64,000 nt of DNA. It comes from Castellaniella sp. S9. GTDB lineage: Bacteria; Pseudomonadota; Gammaproteobacteria; Burkholderiales; Burkholderiaceae_B. The notes beneath the pieces were generated by a model. The model worked only from the letters and a program-made list of their open reading frames with translations. It ran no database searches and had not been told where the DNA came from. The stretch spans positions 62,001-126,000 of the forward strand of contig NZ_JAPFGD010000010.1 of assembly GCF_027257175.1 (NCBI RefSeq), given 5' to 3'. Every line of letters begins with the position of its first letter. Position 1 is the first letter of the stretch. This document shows positions 37,795 through 47,730 of this stretch, in pieces. The position numbers and the translations under genes are program-made.

Positions 37795-39234
37795 TCATTC
37801 GAGGGTCTTGACCATGTCCTCCAGGACTTTCTTGGCGTCGCCAAAGACCATCATGGTCTTGTCCATGTAGAACAGCTCGTTGTCCAGGCCCGCGTAGCCG
37901 GCCGCCATCGAGCGCTTGTTGACGATGACGGTGCGCGCCTTGTAGGCCTCGAGGATGGGCATGCCGGCGATCGGCGAATTGGGATCGTTCTTGGCCGCCG
38001 GGTTGACCACGTCGTTGGCGCCCAGCACCAGCACCACGTCCGTCTGGCTGAACTCGCTGTTGATGTCGTCCATTTCGAACACCTGGTCGTAGGGGACCTC
38101 GGCCTCGGCCAGCAGCACGTTCATGTGGCCGGGCATGCGGCCGGCCACCGGATGAATGGCGTACTTGACCGTGACGCCCTGGTCCGAGAGCTTGGCCGCC
38201 AGTTCCTTGAGGGCGTGCTGCGCCCGGGCCACCGCCAGGCCGTAGCCCGGGACGATGGTGACCGATTCGGCGTTGCTCATGAGGAAGGCGGCATCGTCGG
38301 GGCTGCCCGACTTGACGCTGCGCTGGGCGCCGTCGCCGGCCCCGGCCGCCGCGGAGGGCTCGGCGCCGAAGCCGCCCAGGATCACGTTGAAGAACGACCG
38401 GTTCATCGCCTTGCACATGATGTAGGACAGGATGGCACCCGACGAACCCACCAGCGAACCGGCGATGATCAGCATGGGGTTGTTGAGCGAAAACCCGATG
38501 CCCGCCGCCGCCCAGCCCGAGTAGCTGTTGAGCATCGAGATCACCACGGGCATGTCCGCACCGCCGATCGGGATGATGATCAGCACCCCCAGGACGAAGG
38601 CGATCGCCGTCATCAGCACGAAGGGCAGCCAGGACTGCGTGGCCATGAACCAGAAGCCGCAGGCCAGCATGGCGACGGCCAGGGCCAGGTTGAGCATGTG
38701 CTGGCCGGGGAAAACCACCGGAGCGCCCTGGAACAGGCGGAACTTGTATTTCCCCGATAGCTTGCCGAAGGCGATCACCGATCCCGAGAACGTGATCGCG
38801 CCCACGAAGGTGCCGATGAACAGTTCGAGCCGGTTGCCGGTGGGGATGGGCGCGCCGGCCGCCGCGATGCCGAAGGCGTGCGGTTCGGCGACCACGGCGA
38901 TGGCGATGGCCACGGCCGCCAGGCCGATCATGCTGTGCATGAAGGCGATGAGCTCGGGCATCTTGGTCATTTCGACCTTGCGCGCGAGCAGCGTGCCGAC
39001 GGTGCCGCCGATCAGCAGGCCGAGAACGACGCGTCCCAGGCCCAGCGCGCCCGCGCCGTCGCGCGCGAGGCTGATGATCAATGCCGCCGTGGTGAGGATG
39101 GCGATGGCCATCCCGACCATGCCGAACACGTTGCCGCGCCGCGAGGTCGTTGGATGCGAGAGGCCCTTGAGCGCCTGGATGAAGCAGACCGAGGCGACCA
39201 GGTAAAGCAGGGTGACGAGGTCCATCGAGATCAT
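37795..39234 (-). CDS. pntB: NAD(P) transhydrogenase subunit beta
   Basis: Membrane and NADP(H)-binding subunit of the proton-translocating transhydrogenase; 479 aa. About nine membrane helices in the first 270 residues, then domain III with VPGYGLAVARAQHALKELAA, HPVAGRMPGHMNVLLAEA and GANDVVNPAA. The ATG at 39234 overlaps the pntAb stop by 4 nt. The enzyme makes NADPH at the expense of the proton gradient. Confidence 0.96.
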   Translation of the reverse strand: MISMDLVTLLYLVASVCFIQALKGLSHPTTSRRGNVFGMVGMAIAILTTAALIISLARDGAGALGLGRVVLGLLIGGTVGTLLARKVEMTKMPELIAFMHSMIGLAAVAIAIAVVAEPHAFGIAAAGAPIPTGNRLELFIGTFVGAITFSGSVIAFGKLSGKYKFRLFQGAPVVFPGQHMLNLALAVAMLACGFWFMATQSWLPFVLMTAIAFVLGVLIIIPIGGADMPVVISMLNSYSGWAAAGIGFSLNNPMLIIAGSLVGSSGAILSYIMCKAMNRSFFNVILGGFGAEPSAAAGAGDGAQRSVKSGSPDDAAFLMSNAESVTIVPGYGLAVARAQHALKELAAKLSDQGVTVKYAIHPVAGRMPGHMNVLLAEAEVPYDQVFEMDDINSEFSQTDVVLVLGANDVVNPAAKNDPNSPIAGMPILEAYKARTVIVNKRSMAAGYAGLDNELFYMDKTMMVFGDAKKVLEDMVKTLE

Positions 39235-39539
39235 CGCTGGCCTCCCTTGCGTTCCTTTTTCTTGAACATCTCGAGCATGCGCTGGGTGACCAGGAAGCCG
39301 CCGAATACGTTGACGGCGGCCAGTGCCACGGCGAACACGCCCATGGATTGGGCGAGCGAGCCTTCGGTCAGGCCGGTGGCCAGCATGGCGCCGACGATGA
39401 CGATGGCCGAGATGGCGTTGGTGACCGCCATCAGCGGGGTATGCAAGGCGGGGGTGACGTTCCACACCACGTGGAAGCCCACGTAGACGGCCAGCACGAA
39501 GATGATGATGTTGACGAGTGTCGGATTGACGGCTTCCAT
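39231..39539 (-). CDS. pntAb: NAD(P) transhydrogenase subunit alpha, membrane part
   Basis: Domain IIa of the transhydrogenase; 102 aa with three hydrophobic helices (LVNIIIFVLAVYVGFHVVW, NAISAIVIVGAMLATG, MGVFAVALAAVNVFGGFLV). In E. coli this part is fused to the NAD-binding part; here alpha is split into two genes. It overlaps pntB by 4 nt and the pntAa stop by 1 nt (TAATG). Confidence 0.95.
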   Translation of the reverse strand: MEAVNPTLVNIIIFVLAVYVGFHVVWNVTPALHTPLMAVTNAISAIVIVGAMLATGLTEGSLAQSMGVFAVALAAVNVFGGFLVTQRMLEMFKKKERKGGQR

Positions 39540-40657
39540 TAGGCGCTCCTGAGAACCTGGCCGTCCTTGCAGACCATGCAGGCTTTGATGATCTCGTCGT
39601 CCTCGGCCAGGGCCGGGCGGCCCTCGGCGTCGGCGACCAGCTTCATGAAATCGAGGATGTTGCGGGCATACAGCGCGGATGCATCCGTGGGCAGCAGGGC
39701 CGGCAGGTTGGCGAGCCCGACCAGCGTGACGCCGCCGTGCCGCACGATCTGGTCGCGCACCGAGAGCGGGCAATTGCCGCCGCGCTCGACCGCAAGGTCG
39801 ACGATGACCGAGCCCGGCTTCATGGCCTCGACCGTTTCCGGCTGGATGAGGGTCGGCGCCGGCCGCCCCGGGATCAGGGCGGTGGTGATGACGATGTCGG
39901 CCTGCTTGCAGCGCTCGGCCACCAGGGCCGCCTGGCGCGTCATCCAGGCCGCGGGCATGGGGCGCGCGTAGCCGCCCACGCCCTCGGCGATCTCGCGTTC
40001 CTCGTCGGTTTCGTAGGGCACGTCGATGAACTTGGCCCCCAGGGACTCGACCTGCTCGCGGGCGGCCGGACGCACGTCCGAGGCCTCGACCACCGCACCC
40101 AGGCGGCGCGCCGTGGCGATGGCCTGCAGGCCGGCCACGCCGGCGCCCAGGATCACGGCGCGCGCGGCCTTGAGCGTGCCGGCTGCCGTCATCATCATCG
40201 GGAAGATGCGGCCGTAGTATTGCGTGGCCAGCAGCACCGCCTTGTAGCCGGCCAGGTTCGCCTGCGAGGACAGCACGTCCAGGCTCTGGGCGCGGGTGAT
40301 GCGGGGGGCGGCCTCCAGCGCGAAGGCCGTCAGTCCCGCCTCGGCCATGGCCTGCAGGTTGTCGCGGTCGAACGGATCGAGCATGCCCACGAGCAGGGTG
40401 CCGCGCCGCATCTGCGCGCGCTCGGCCGCATCGGGCGCGCGCACCTTGAAGACCAGTTCGCTGGACAGCGCCGTGGCCGCATCGACGAGCTGGGCGCCGG
40501 CCTGCTCGTAGTCCGCGTCCGGATAGTGCGCGGCCTCGCCGGCGCCCCGTTCGATGCGGACGTCGTGGCCGGATTTGACGAGCTTTTTGACGGTCTCGGG
40601 CGTGGTGGCGACACGGGTTTCGCCGGGTGTTGTCTCGCGTGGGATCCCTATCTGCAT
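39539..40657 (-). CDS. pntAa: NAD(P) transhydrogenase subunit alpha, NAD-binding part
   Basis: Soluble domain I that binds NAD(H); 372 aa. N-terminal MQIGIPRETTPGETRVATTP is typical of the alanine dehydrogenase/PntA family; the NAD motif is in AVILGAGVAGLQAIATARRL, and the mobile loop region YARPMPAAWMTRQAALVAE follows. It is 49 nt downstream of metY on the same strand, so the two may share a transcript. Confidence 0.95.
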   Translation of the reverse strand: MQIGIPRETTPGETRVATTPETVKKLVKSGHDVRIERGAGEAAHYPDADYEQAGAQLVDAATALSSELVFKVRAPDAAERAQMRRGTLLVGMLDPFDRDNLQAMAEAGLTAFALEAAPRITRAQSLDVLSSQANLAGYKAVLLATQYYGRIFPMMMTAAGTLKAARAVILGAGVAGLQAIATARRLGAVVEASDVRPAAREQVESLGAKFIDVPYETDEEREIAEGVGGYARPMPAAWMTRQAALVAERCKQADIVITTALIPGRPAPTLIQPETVEAMKPGSVIVDLAVERGGNCPLSVRDQIVRHGGVTLVGLANLPALLPTDASALYARNILDFMKLVADAEGRPALAEDDEIIKACMVCKDGQVLRSA

Positions 40658-40706
40658 GGTCCCCCCGCCGCTGCGCTGTTCATTGGACGGTTCCTCCTGT
40701 GATGAA

Positions 40707-41966
40707 TTATCGGCTGGCGGCCAGTGCCTGGTCCAGGTCGGCCAGGATATCGTCGATGTGCTCGATGCCGATCGACAGCCGGATCATATCCTCGCCCACG
40801 CCGGCGCTGGCCAGTTCCTCGGGGCTGAGCTGGCGGTGCGTGGTCGAGGCCGGGTGGCAGGCCAGGGACTTGGCGTCGCCGATGTTCACCAGCCGCAGGA
40901 TGAGCTGCAGCGCGTCGATGAACTTGGCGCCGGCCTCGATCCCGCCCTTGATGCCGAAGGACAGGATGCTGGCCGGCGGGCCGCCCATGTATTTGCGCGC
41001 GAGGGCGTGCTCGGGGTGGCTTTCGAGGCCCGCGTAGTTCACCCAGGCGACGTTCGGGTGCGCATCGAGGAAGCGCGCCACCGCCAGTGCGTTGCTGTTG
41101 TGGCGCTCCATGCGCAGGGCCAGGGTCTCGATGCCCTGCAGGATCAGGAAGGCATTGAAGGGCGACAGGGCCCCACCGGTGTTGCGCAGGGGCACCACGC
41201 GGCAGCGCCCGATGAAGGCCGCCGGACCGAAGGCCTCGGTGTAGACCACGCCGTGGTAGGACGGGTCGGGCTCGTTGAGCATGGGGAAGCGGTCCTTGTG
41301 CTCGGTCCAGGGGAAGGTGCCGCCGTCGACGATGGCGCCGGCGATGCTGTTGCCGTGTCCGCCCATGTACTTGGTGAGCGCATGCACCACGATGTCCGCG
41401 CCCCATTCGAAGGGCCGGCACAGCGCCGGCGAGGCCACGGTGTTGTCGACGATCAGGGGAACGCCGTGGCGGTGGGCGGCCTGGGCGATGGCCTCGATGT
41501 CGACGATGTTGCCGGCCGGATTGCCGATGGTCTCGCAGAACACCGCCTTGGTCTTGCCATCGATCAGCGCCTCGATCGCGGCCACGTCGTCGTGCGGCGC
41601 GAAGCGCACCTCGAGCCCCTGGCGCGGGAAGGTATGGGCGAACAGATTGTAGGTGCCGCCGTAGAGCTTGCTGGTCGCGACGATATTGTCGCCGGCCTGG
41701 GCGATCGTCTGGATGGCGTAGGTCACAGCGGTCATGCCCGAGGCGACGGCCAGCGCGGCCACGCGCTTTTCGAGGACGTCAGTCGTCGGGTTCATGATCC
41801 GGGTATAGATATTGCCTGCGACCTTCAGGTCGAACAGGTCGGCGCCGTGTTGCGTGTCATCGAAGGCATAGGAGGTGGTCTGGTAGATGGGCACCGCCAC
41901 CGCCTTGGTCGTGGGGTCGGGCGTATATCCGGCGTGAATGGCGAGGGTGTCGAATTTGTGGCTCAT
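40707..41966 (-). CDS. metY: O-acetylhomoserine sulfhydrylase / aminocarboxypropyltransferase
   Basis: PLP enzyme forming homocysteine from O-acetylhomoserine and sulfide; 419 aa. Cys/Met metabolism PLP family: QTTSYAFDDTQHGADLFDLK, TRIMNPTTDVLEKRVAALA, and the PLP-Lys in VVHALTKYMGGHGNSIAGAI. Its C-terminal LSIGIEHIDDILADLDQAL is also family-typical. Start at 41966; the earlier frame lacks a good ribosome site. No SAM or SAH riboswitch is apparent upstream. Confidence 0.93.
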   Translation of the reverse strand: MSHKFDTLAIHAGYTPDPTTKAVAVPIYQTTSYAFDDTQHGADLFDLKVAGNIYTRIMNPTTDVLEKRVAALAVASGMTAVTYAIQTIAQAGDNIVATSKLYGGTYNLFAHTFPRQGLEVRFAPHDDVAAIEALIDGKTKAVFCETIGNPAGNIVDIEAIAQAAHRHGVPLIVDNTVASPALCRPFEWGADIVVHALTKYMGGHGNSIAGAIVDGGTFPWTEHKDRFPMLNEPDPSYHGVVYTEAFGPAAFIGRCRVVPLRNTGGALSPFNAFLILQGIETLALRMERHNSNALAVARFLDAHPNVAWVNYAGLESHPEHALARKYMGGPPASILSFGIKGGIEAGAKFIDALQLILRLVNIGDAKSLACHPASTTHRQLSPEELASAGVGEDMIRLSIGIEHIDDILADLDQALAASR

Positions 41967-42077
41967 TGGGGTGTCCTGTCGTGTTCCGGGTCTGGCGCCG
42001 TGAGGGCGAACGTTCAATCGTAACGGCTACGAACCCTCATGGGCAGAAATTTCTTGAATGTCTTTATTCCTACGGGT

Positions 42078-42107
42078 TATATACAACAGTCCAGACACTG
42101 CTGTCGA
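42078..42107 (-). promoter_or_regulatory. Candidate metY promoter with overlapping hairpin
   Basis: On the minus strand TCGACA (42107-42102), 18 bp, TATATA (42083-42078). A perfect inverted repeat CACTGCT-N6-AGCAGTG (42096-42115) overlaps the -35 box and could be an operator or a structure on either transcript. The 272-nt metY-asmA divergent gap holds no convincing gene. Confidence 0.35.
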
Positions 42108-42238
42108 TAGCAGTGGAAGGCGAAACAAGGTGTATGCGAGCCGCCTGGGCGTCGTACGCAGCCGCGCCATGGGTTAGCATGCTGGAGTATTGCCTGCTGG
42201 ACGGCGGGCCGTAGCCATTGGGTGAGCGCAGGATTCAT

Positions 42239-44815
42239 ATGAATGTTTGGTTGAAGCGGATCGTATTCGGTCTGGTCGTCGTCGTGATCGCCGCGACCGT
42301 CGGGCTGGCCATTTTCCTGTTGACCTTCAATCCGAACGCCTACAAGGACAAGCTCCAGAGCCTCGTCTACGCCCATTATCAGCGCACCCTGACGATCGAC
42401 GGCGACATCAGCCTGTCCCTGTTTCCGCGTATCGGCCTGTCGGTGGGCGACGTGGCCCTGTCCAACCGCGACGGCAAGGATGTCTTCGTCTCCATCGAGA
42501 GCGCGCGCTTTGCCGTGGCGATCTGGCCCTTGCTGTCCAACCGGCTGGTGGTCGACCACGTGGCGGTCAATGGCCTGAAGGCCTGGGTCACCCGCGATGC
42601 CGAGGGCCGGTTCAACTTCAGCGATCTGATCGGCTCCGAGGCGGCGGCCGGCGCGCCGTCCGCGGCGGGGGTGGCCGTGGCGCCGGTGGCGTTGGCGGCC
42701 GGCGCCCAGCGTGCCGAGCTGGACATCGATATCGCGGGCCTGGAGCTCAAGGATGGCCAGGTCCACTACCTGGACCAGCGCGACGGCATGTCGGCCACGA
42801 TCACCGGTATCGAGGCGGCGACCGGCCGGGTGACCTACGACCAGCCCTTCGACGTCTCGGTCAAAGGCGACCTGGCGGGCCACGATCCGGCGCTGGATGC
42901 GCATTTCGAGGCGCAGGCGCTGCTGCGGCTGAATCCCGCCGTGAGCGGCTACGGGGCCCAAAAGATCAACGTCCAGTTCACGGGGCGCGCCGGCAACCTG
43001 GACAAGGCCGCGGCGGCGCTCAGGGGCAACCTGGCCTACAACGGGACCGAGCGCACGTTCTCCGCCGGAAACCTGGAGCTGACGGTGTCCGGCGACGTGC
43101 TAGGCGCCCATCCCGTCAGTGGCCTCAAGGCCACCCTGTCCGCGCCCCGGATCCGGCTGGACCAGCGCAACGCCGAGCTGCAGATCGACAAGCTCGCGCT
43201 GCGCGCATCCGGCAAGGACGAGCTGGGCGACGTAGAGCTGGCGTTCGATGCGCCCGCGCTGTCGATTTCGCCTGAGTCCGCGCAGGGCGACCCGGTGACG
43301 GGCACGGTCAAGGTATCCGGCAGGAACACGCTTGCGCTCGCCTTCAAGCTCGAGGGCCTGTCGGGCAATGCCAACGAGCTGCGCCTGCGGACGATGACGC
43401 TGGACGGCGGCATCACTCAGGGGGATCGGCTGACGCAGCTGCAGCTCACCTCGCCCCTGACCTGGGACCGGTCGCTGCGCAAGGGATCGCTGTCGGCGAT
43501 CAAGGGCGACCTGAGCATCCGGGATGCGGCCTCCGAGGCGCCCGTGTTCGAGTTCCCCTTGATCGGCAGCGTCCATCTGGACCAGGTCAAGGACACTCTG
43601 GATGCCGACATCAACGCGGTGATCGAGGGCGGCCAGTTCGGCTTCAAGTCCCAGACGCAGCGACTGGCCGACCCGCAGACCCGGTTCGCGCTGACGGCCG
43701 ATCGGCTCGACCTGAACCGCTGGCTGGCGCCCCCGCCCAGTCCCGCCAAGGCGGAAAAGGGCGCCGCAAAAGCGGCCTCCGACGGCGAATCGGCCGCTGA
43801 GGCATCCCCGGCGCCGTCCGCGCCGCAGCCGGCCCAGCAGGCCGCGGACAGCGAACGGATCGACCTGTCCTTCCTCGAGGACCAGGACATTGCGGGCACC
43901 ATCGCGATCAACGACTTGCGCGTCCGTGACGTCCAGTTGCGCGACTTGTCGGCGAACCTGAGCGTCCAGAACGACGCGCTCGAGGTCTCCAAGCTCGCGG
44001 CCAAGCTTTACGAGGGCACCCTGACCGGTGGATTCAGCGCGACCGCCGACCAGGCGTTCGCCGCGCAGCTGGCGCTCGACAAAGTGGCGGTCGAGCCCTT
44101 CATGCGGGCCCTGATCGGCCAGGGCCACCTGTCGGGCACCGCGGGCGCGCGCGCCGACGTGCGTGCCCGCGGCGCCACGGTCGATGACCTCCTGCGCTCG
44201 TTCGAGGGACGCGTGACCTGGCAGGTTCGCGACGGCGCCGTGCACGGCATCAGCGCCTCGCAGTCGCTGGAGGACGCCTCGGCGGTCCTGCTCAACGTCC
44301 TGAAGGGCCAGCCCGGCTCGATGCACAACCCTTTCGAGGCGGGCCGCCGCACGGCCTTCAGCGCGTTTGACGGCCGAATCGATTTCCAGCGGGGGCAAGG
44401 AAAGGTGTCCAAGCTCTCGCTGGTCTCCGATCTGGTGCGGGTCAGCGAGGACAAGCCGGCCCTCATCGACCTGCCGGGGCGGCGGCTGGATCTCATGCTC
44501 AAGGCCCAGGTCACCAGCCGGCCGCCCAAGGCGCTGGCCGGCGTCATCGGGCCTTTGCTGGGCGCCACCGTGCCGGTGCGGATCTCGGGGCCATTCGAAC
44601 ACCTGGCCTATGGCGTGCAGTGGTCGAGCGTGCGCAACCAGGCCATCAAGGACGCCCTCAAGACGGGGCTGATGGATCTGCTCCCCAGCGGCATCGTCCC
44701 ACCGGGGGCGCCCTCGGGCGGACAGGCCGCGCCCCCGCCGCCGGCCGAGCCGGCCAAGGCGCCCGATCCCGTCAAGCGCATCGGCGAGGCCCTGAAGGGG
44801 CTGCTCGGCCAATAG
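42239..44815 (+). CDS. AsmA-family inner-membrane protein
   Basis: Large envelope protein of the AsmA/TamB-related group; 858 aa. One N-terminal membrane anchor (residues about 8-30, IVFGLVVVVIAATVGLAIFL), followed by a long beta-rich periplasmic part. The N-terminal AsmA domain has NPNAYKDKLQSLVYAHYQRT and GDISLSLFPRIGLSVGDVAL; the C-terminal AsmA domain has SVQNDALEVSKLAAKLYEGT. A Pro/Ala-rich linker lies near residue 505-540. AsmA-like proteins act in phospholipid transport to the outer membrane. AGGA sits 5 nt before the ATG. Confidence 0.9.
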   Translation: MNVWLKRIVFGLVVVVIAATVGLAIFLLTFNPNAYKDKLQSLVYAHYQRTLTIDGDISLSLFPRIGLSVGDVALSNRDGKDVFVSIESARFAVAIWPLLSNRLVVDHVAVNGLKAWVTRDAEGRFNFSDLIGSEAAAGAPSAAGVAVAPVALAAGAQRAELDIDIAGLELKDGQVHYLDQRDGMSATITGIEAATGRVTYDQPFDVSVKGDLAGHDPALDAHFEAQALLRLNPAVSGYGAQKINVQFTGRAGNLDKAAAALRGNLAYNGTERTFSAGNLELTVSGDVLGAHPVSGLKATLSAPRIRLDQRNAELQIDKLALRASGKDELGDVELAFDAPALSISPESAQGDPVTGTVKVSGRNTLALAFKLEGLSGNANELRLRTMTLDGGITQGDRLTQLQLTSPLTWDRSLRKGSLSAIKGDLSIRDAASEAPVFEFPLIGSVHLDQVKDTLDADINAVIEGGQFGFKSQTQRLADPQTRFALTADRLDLNRWLAPPPSPAKAEKGAAKAASDGESAAEASPAPSAPQPAQQAADSERIDLSFLEDQDIAGTIAINDLRVRDVQLRDLSANLSVQNDALEVSKLAAKLYEGTLTGGFSATADQAFAAQLALDKVAVEPFMRALIGQGHLSGTAGARADVRARGATVDDLLRSFEGRVTWQVRDGAVHGISASQSLEDASAVLLNVLKGQPGSMHNPFEAGRRTAFSAFDGRIDFQRGQGKVSKLSLVSDLVRVSEDKPALIDLPGRRLDLMLKAQVTSRPPKALAGVIGPLLGATVPVRISGPFEHLAYGVQWSSVRNQAIKDALKTGLMDLLPSGIVPPGAPSGGQAAPPPPAEPAKAPDPVKRIGEALKGLLGQ

Positions 44816-44862
44816 GCGGCATGATTTCCGTATTCCCTTGAACCCGAAGAGACTGTTTTCCG

Positions 44863-45246
44863 ATGACCACTCGAGCCAGCACCCCCATCGCCGCCTGCCA
44901 GGCGTTGAATGATCCCGACGCACTCGCCTACGATAGGCGCTGGCTCGTGGTCGACGAGAACGGCCAGTGGCTGGATGCGGCGCGCGCCGATGGCCTGTCG
45001 CGCATCGAGCTCGGCATCCGCTTCGGCTACCTGGTGCTGCGCGCGCCGGGCATGTTGCGCCTGGACATCCCGATGGACGTGATCGAGGATGACGACAGCG
45101 TCGTGGGCGAAGCCCGGGTGGACGCGCAGGCGGTGCGCGTGGTCGACGAGGGTGAGCTGGCGGCCGCCTGGCTGACGGAACTGCTGGGCAGGCCCGCGCG
45201 CCTGGTCAAGGTCCATCCCGAGGCGGATCCGGTCGCCTGGCCCTGA
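44863..45246 (+). CDS. MOSC N-terminal beta-barrel domain protein
   Basis: 127 aa covering only the N-terminal domain found in front of MOSC domains (YcbX type). Visible pattern: TPIAACQALNDPDALAYDRR, WLVVDENGQWLDA and the closing LLGRPARLVKVHPE. The catalytic MOSC domain with its conserved Cys is not encoded downstream: the next gene is coaD on the other strand. It may be a stand-alone partner of a separate MOSC protein or a decayed gene. 47 nt after the AsmA gene. Confidence 0.75.
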   Translation: MTTRASTPIAACQALNDPDALAYDRRWLVVDENGQWLDAARADGLSRIELGIRFGYLVLRAPGMLRLDIPMDVIEDDDSVVGEARVDAQAVRVVDEGELAAAWLTELLGRPARLVKVHPEADPVAWP

Positions 45247-45288
45247 GCCTCGGCGGTCGGGCCGGCGTGGGTCCTCGGGCGGCGCCGT

Positions 45289-46442
<1,154 letters not shown>

Positions 46443-46501
46443 GCAGCGCCCGGCGCTCGGCCGGGCTTCGTACAATTGCTGGATCGACTAGTGTAAATCG
46501 T

Positions 46502-47680
46502 ATGTTCAGCTTTTTTAAACGCAAGAAACCCGCGGAAGACGCGCTCGACGAGGTGATTGCCGCTCCCGAGGCGCCGCCCGACGAGGCGCGCCTCGCGCAG
46601 GCCCTGGCGTCGATGCAGGCTGCCGCAGACGCGCCGCCGCCCGGCGAGGCTATCGCCGAACCCGGCGTCGCGGCCGAGGCGCCCGCCGAACCCGTCCAGC
46701 CGCCCGACGCGTGGTCCGACCGGCCCGATGCGGCGGCCCCTGCGGACCTGGCCGCGGCCGAGGCGGGTTCCTGGCTGTCGCGCCTGCGGCGCGGCCTGTC
46801 GCGCACCGGTCAAAGCATCGGCGGGCTGTTCGTGGGCGTCAAGGTCGACGAGTCCCTGTTCGACGAGCTCGAGACCGCACTCATCATGGCCGATGCCGGC
46901 GTCGAGGCCACGCAAACGCTCATCACCGCCTTGCGGGCGCGGGTGCGCAAGGATCGGCTCGAGGATCCGGCGGCGGTCAAGGCGGCCCTGCGCGACATCC
47001 TGGCCGAGCACCTGCGGGTCCTGGAAAAGCCCTTCGTGGTGGGCGAGGCCGCGCCCATGGTCGTGATGATCGCCGGGGTCAACGGCGCCGGCAAGACCAC
47101 CTCCATCGGCAAGCTCGCGCACGCGCTGCAGGCGCGCAAGGCCAGCGTGCTGCTGGCCGCGGGCGACACGTTCCGCGCCGCGGCGCGCGAGCAGCTCGTC
47201 GCCTGGGGTGCGCGCAACAACGTGACCGTGATCGCCCAGGAGGGCGGCGACCCGGCAGCGGTCGCGTTCGACGCGGTCAACGCCGGGCGCGCCCGGCGGG
47301 CCGACGTGGTGCTGATCGATACCGCCGGCCGCCTGCCCACGCAGTTGCACCTGATGGAGGAACTCAAAAAGATCAAGCGCGTGATCGGCAAGGCCGATGA
47401 CGCCGCGCCGCATGAGGTCTTGCTGGTGGTCGATGGCAATACGGGCCAGAATGCGATATCCCAGATTCGCGCCTTCGACGCCGCCTTGCAGCTCACCGGC
47501 CTGGTGGTGACCAAACTGGACGGTACCGCCAAGGGCGGCACGCTGGCGGCGGTCGCCGCCGGCAGCCAGGGCGTGCGGCCGATTCCCGTCTACTGGATCG
47601 GCGTGGGCGAGGGCATGCATGACCTTCAGCCTTTCGTCGCCACCGAGTTCGCCGACGCCTTGCTGGGCGGCCGGGCCTGA
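46502..47680 (+). CDS. ftsY: Signal recognition particle receptor FtsY
   Basis: GTPase that docks SRP-ribosome complexes at the inner membrane; 392 aa. An acidic, Ala/Pro-rich A domain (about residues 1-85) is followed by the NG domain with GVNGAGKTTSIGKLA (G1), DTFRAAAREQL, DTAGRLPTQ and TKLDGTAKGG. A lipid-binding amphipathic segment (SRLRRGLSRTGQSIGGLF) marks the A-N junction. Confidence 0.97.
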   Translation: MFSFFKRKKPAEDALDEVIAAPEAPPDEARLAQALASMQAAADAPPPGEAIAEPGVAAEAPAEPVQPPDAWSDRPDAAAPADLAAAEAGSWLSRLRRGLSRTGQSIGGLFVGVKVDESLFDELETALIMADAGVEATQTLITALRARVRKDRLEDPAAVKAALRDILAEHLRVLEKPFVVGEAAPMVVMIAGVNGAGKTTSIGKLAHALQARKASVLLAAGDTFRAAAREQLVAWGARNNVTVIAQEGGDPAAVAFDAVNAGRARRADVVLIDTAGRLPTQLHLMEELKKIKRVIGKADDAAPHEVLLVVDGNTGQNAISQIRAFDAALQLTGLVVTKLDGTAKGGTLAAVAAGSQGVRPIPVYWIGVGEGMHDLQPFVATEFADALLGGRA

Positions 47681-47682
47681 AA

Positions 47683-47697
47683 GCCCCGTCGCGGGGC
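47683..47697 (+). terminator. Short hairpin between ftsY and ribBA
   Basis: GCCCCG, loop TCG, CGGGGC, then GGTTAAAATG. The T content after the stem is low. It may be a weak terminator or attenuator between ftsY and ribBA; no FMN riboswitch could fit in the 50-nt gap. Confidence 0.4.
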
Positions 47698-47730
47698 GGT
47701 TAAAATGTTCGATTCCCTTTAAGGTCTCTT

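Noticed and set aside
41967..42238. SAM or SAH riboswitch in front of metY
   Set aside because: No conserved riboswitch core could be made out in the leader; only a simple hairpin overlaps the promoter candidate.
47681..47730. FMN riboswitch in front of ribBA
   Set aside because: The gap to ftsY is only 50 nt, far too short for an RFN element, and holds just a small hairpin.
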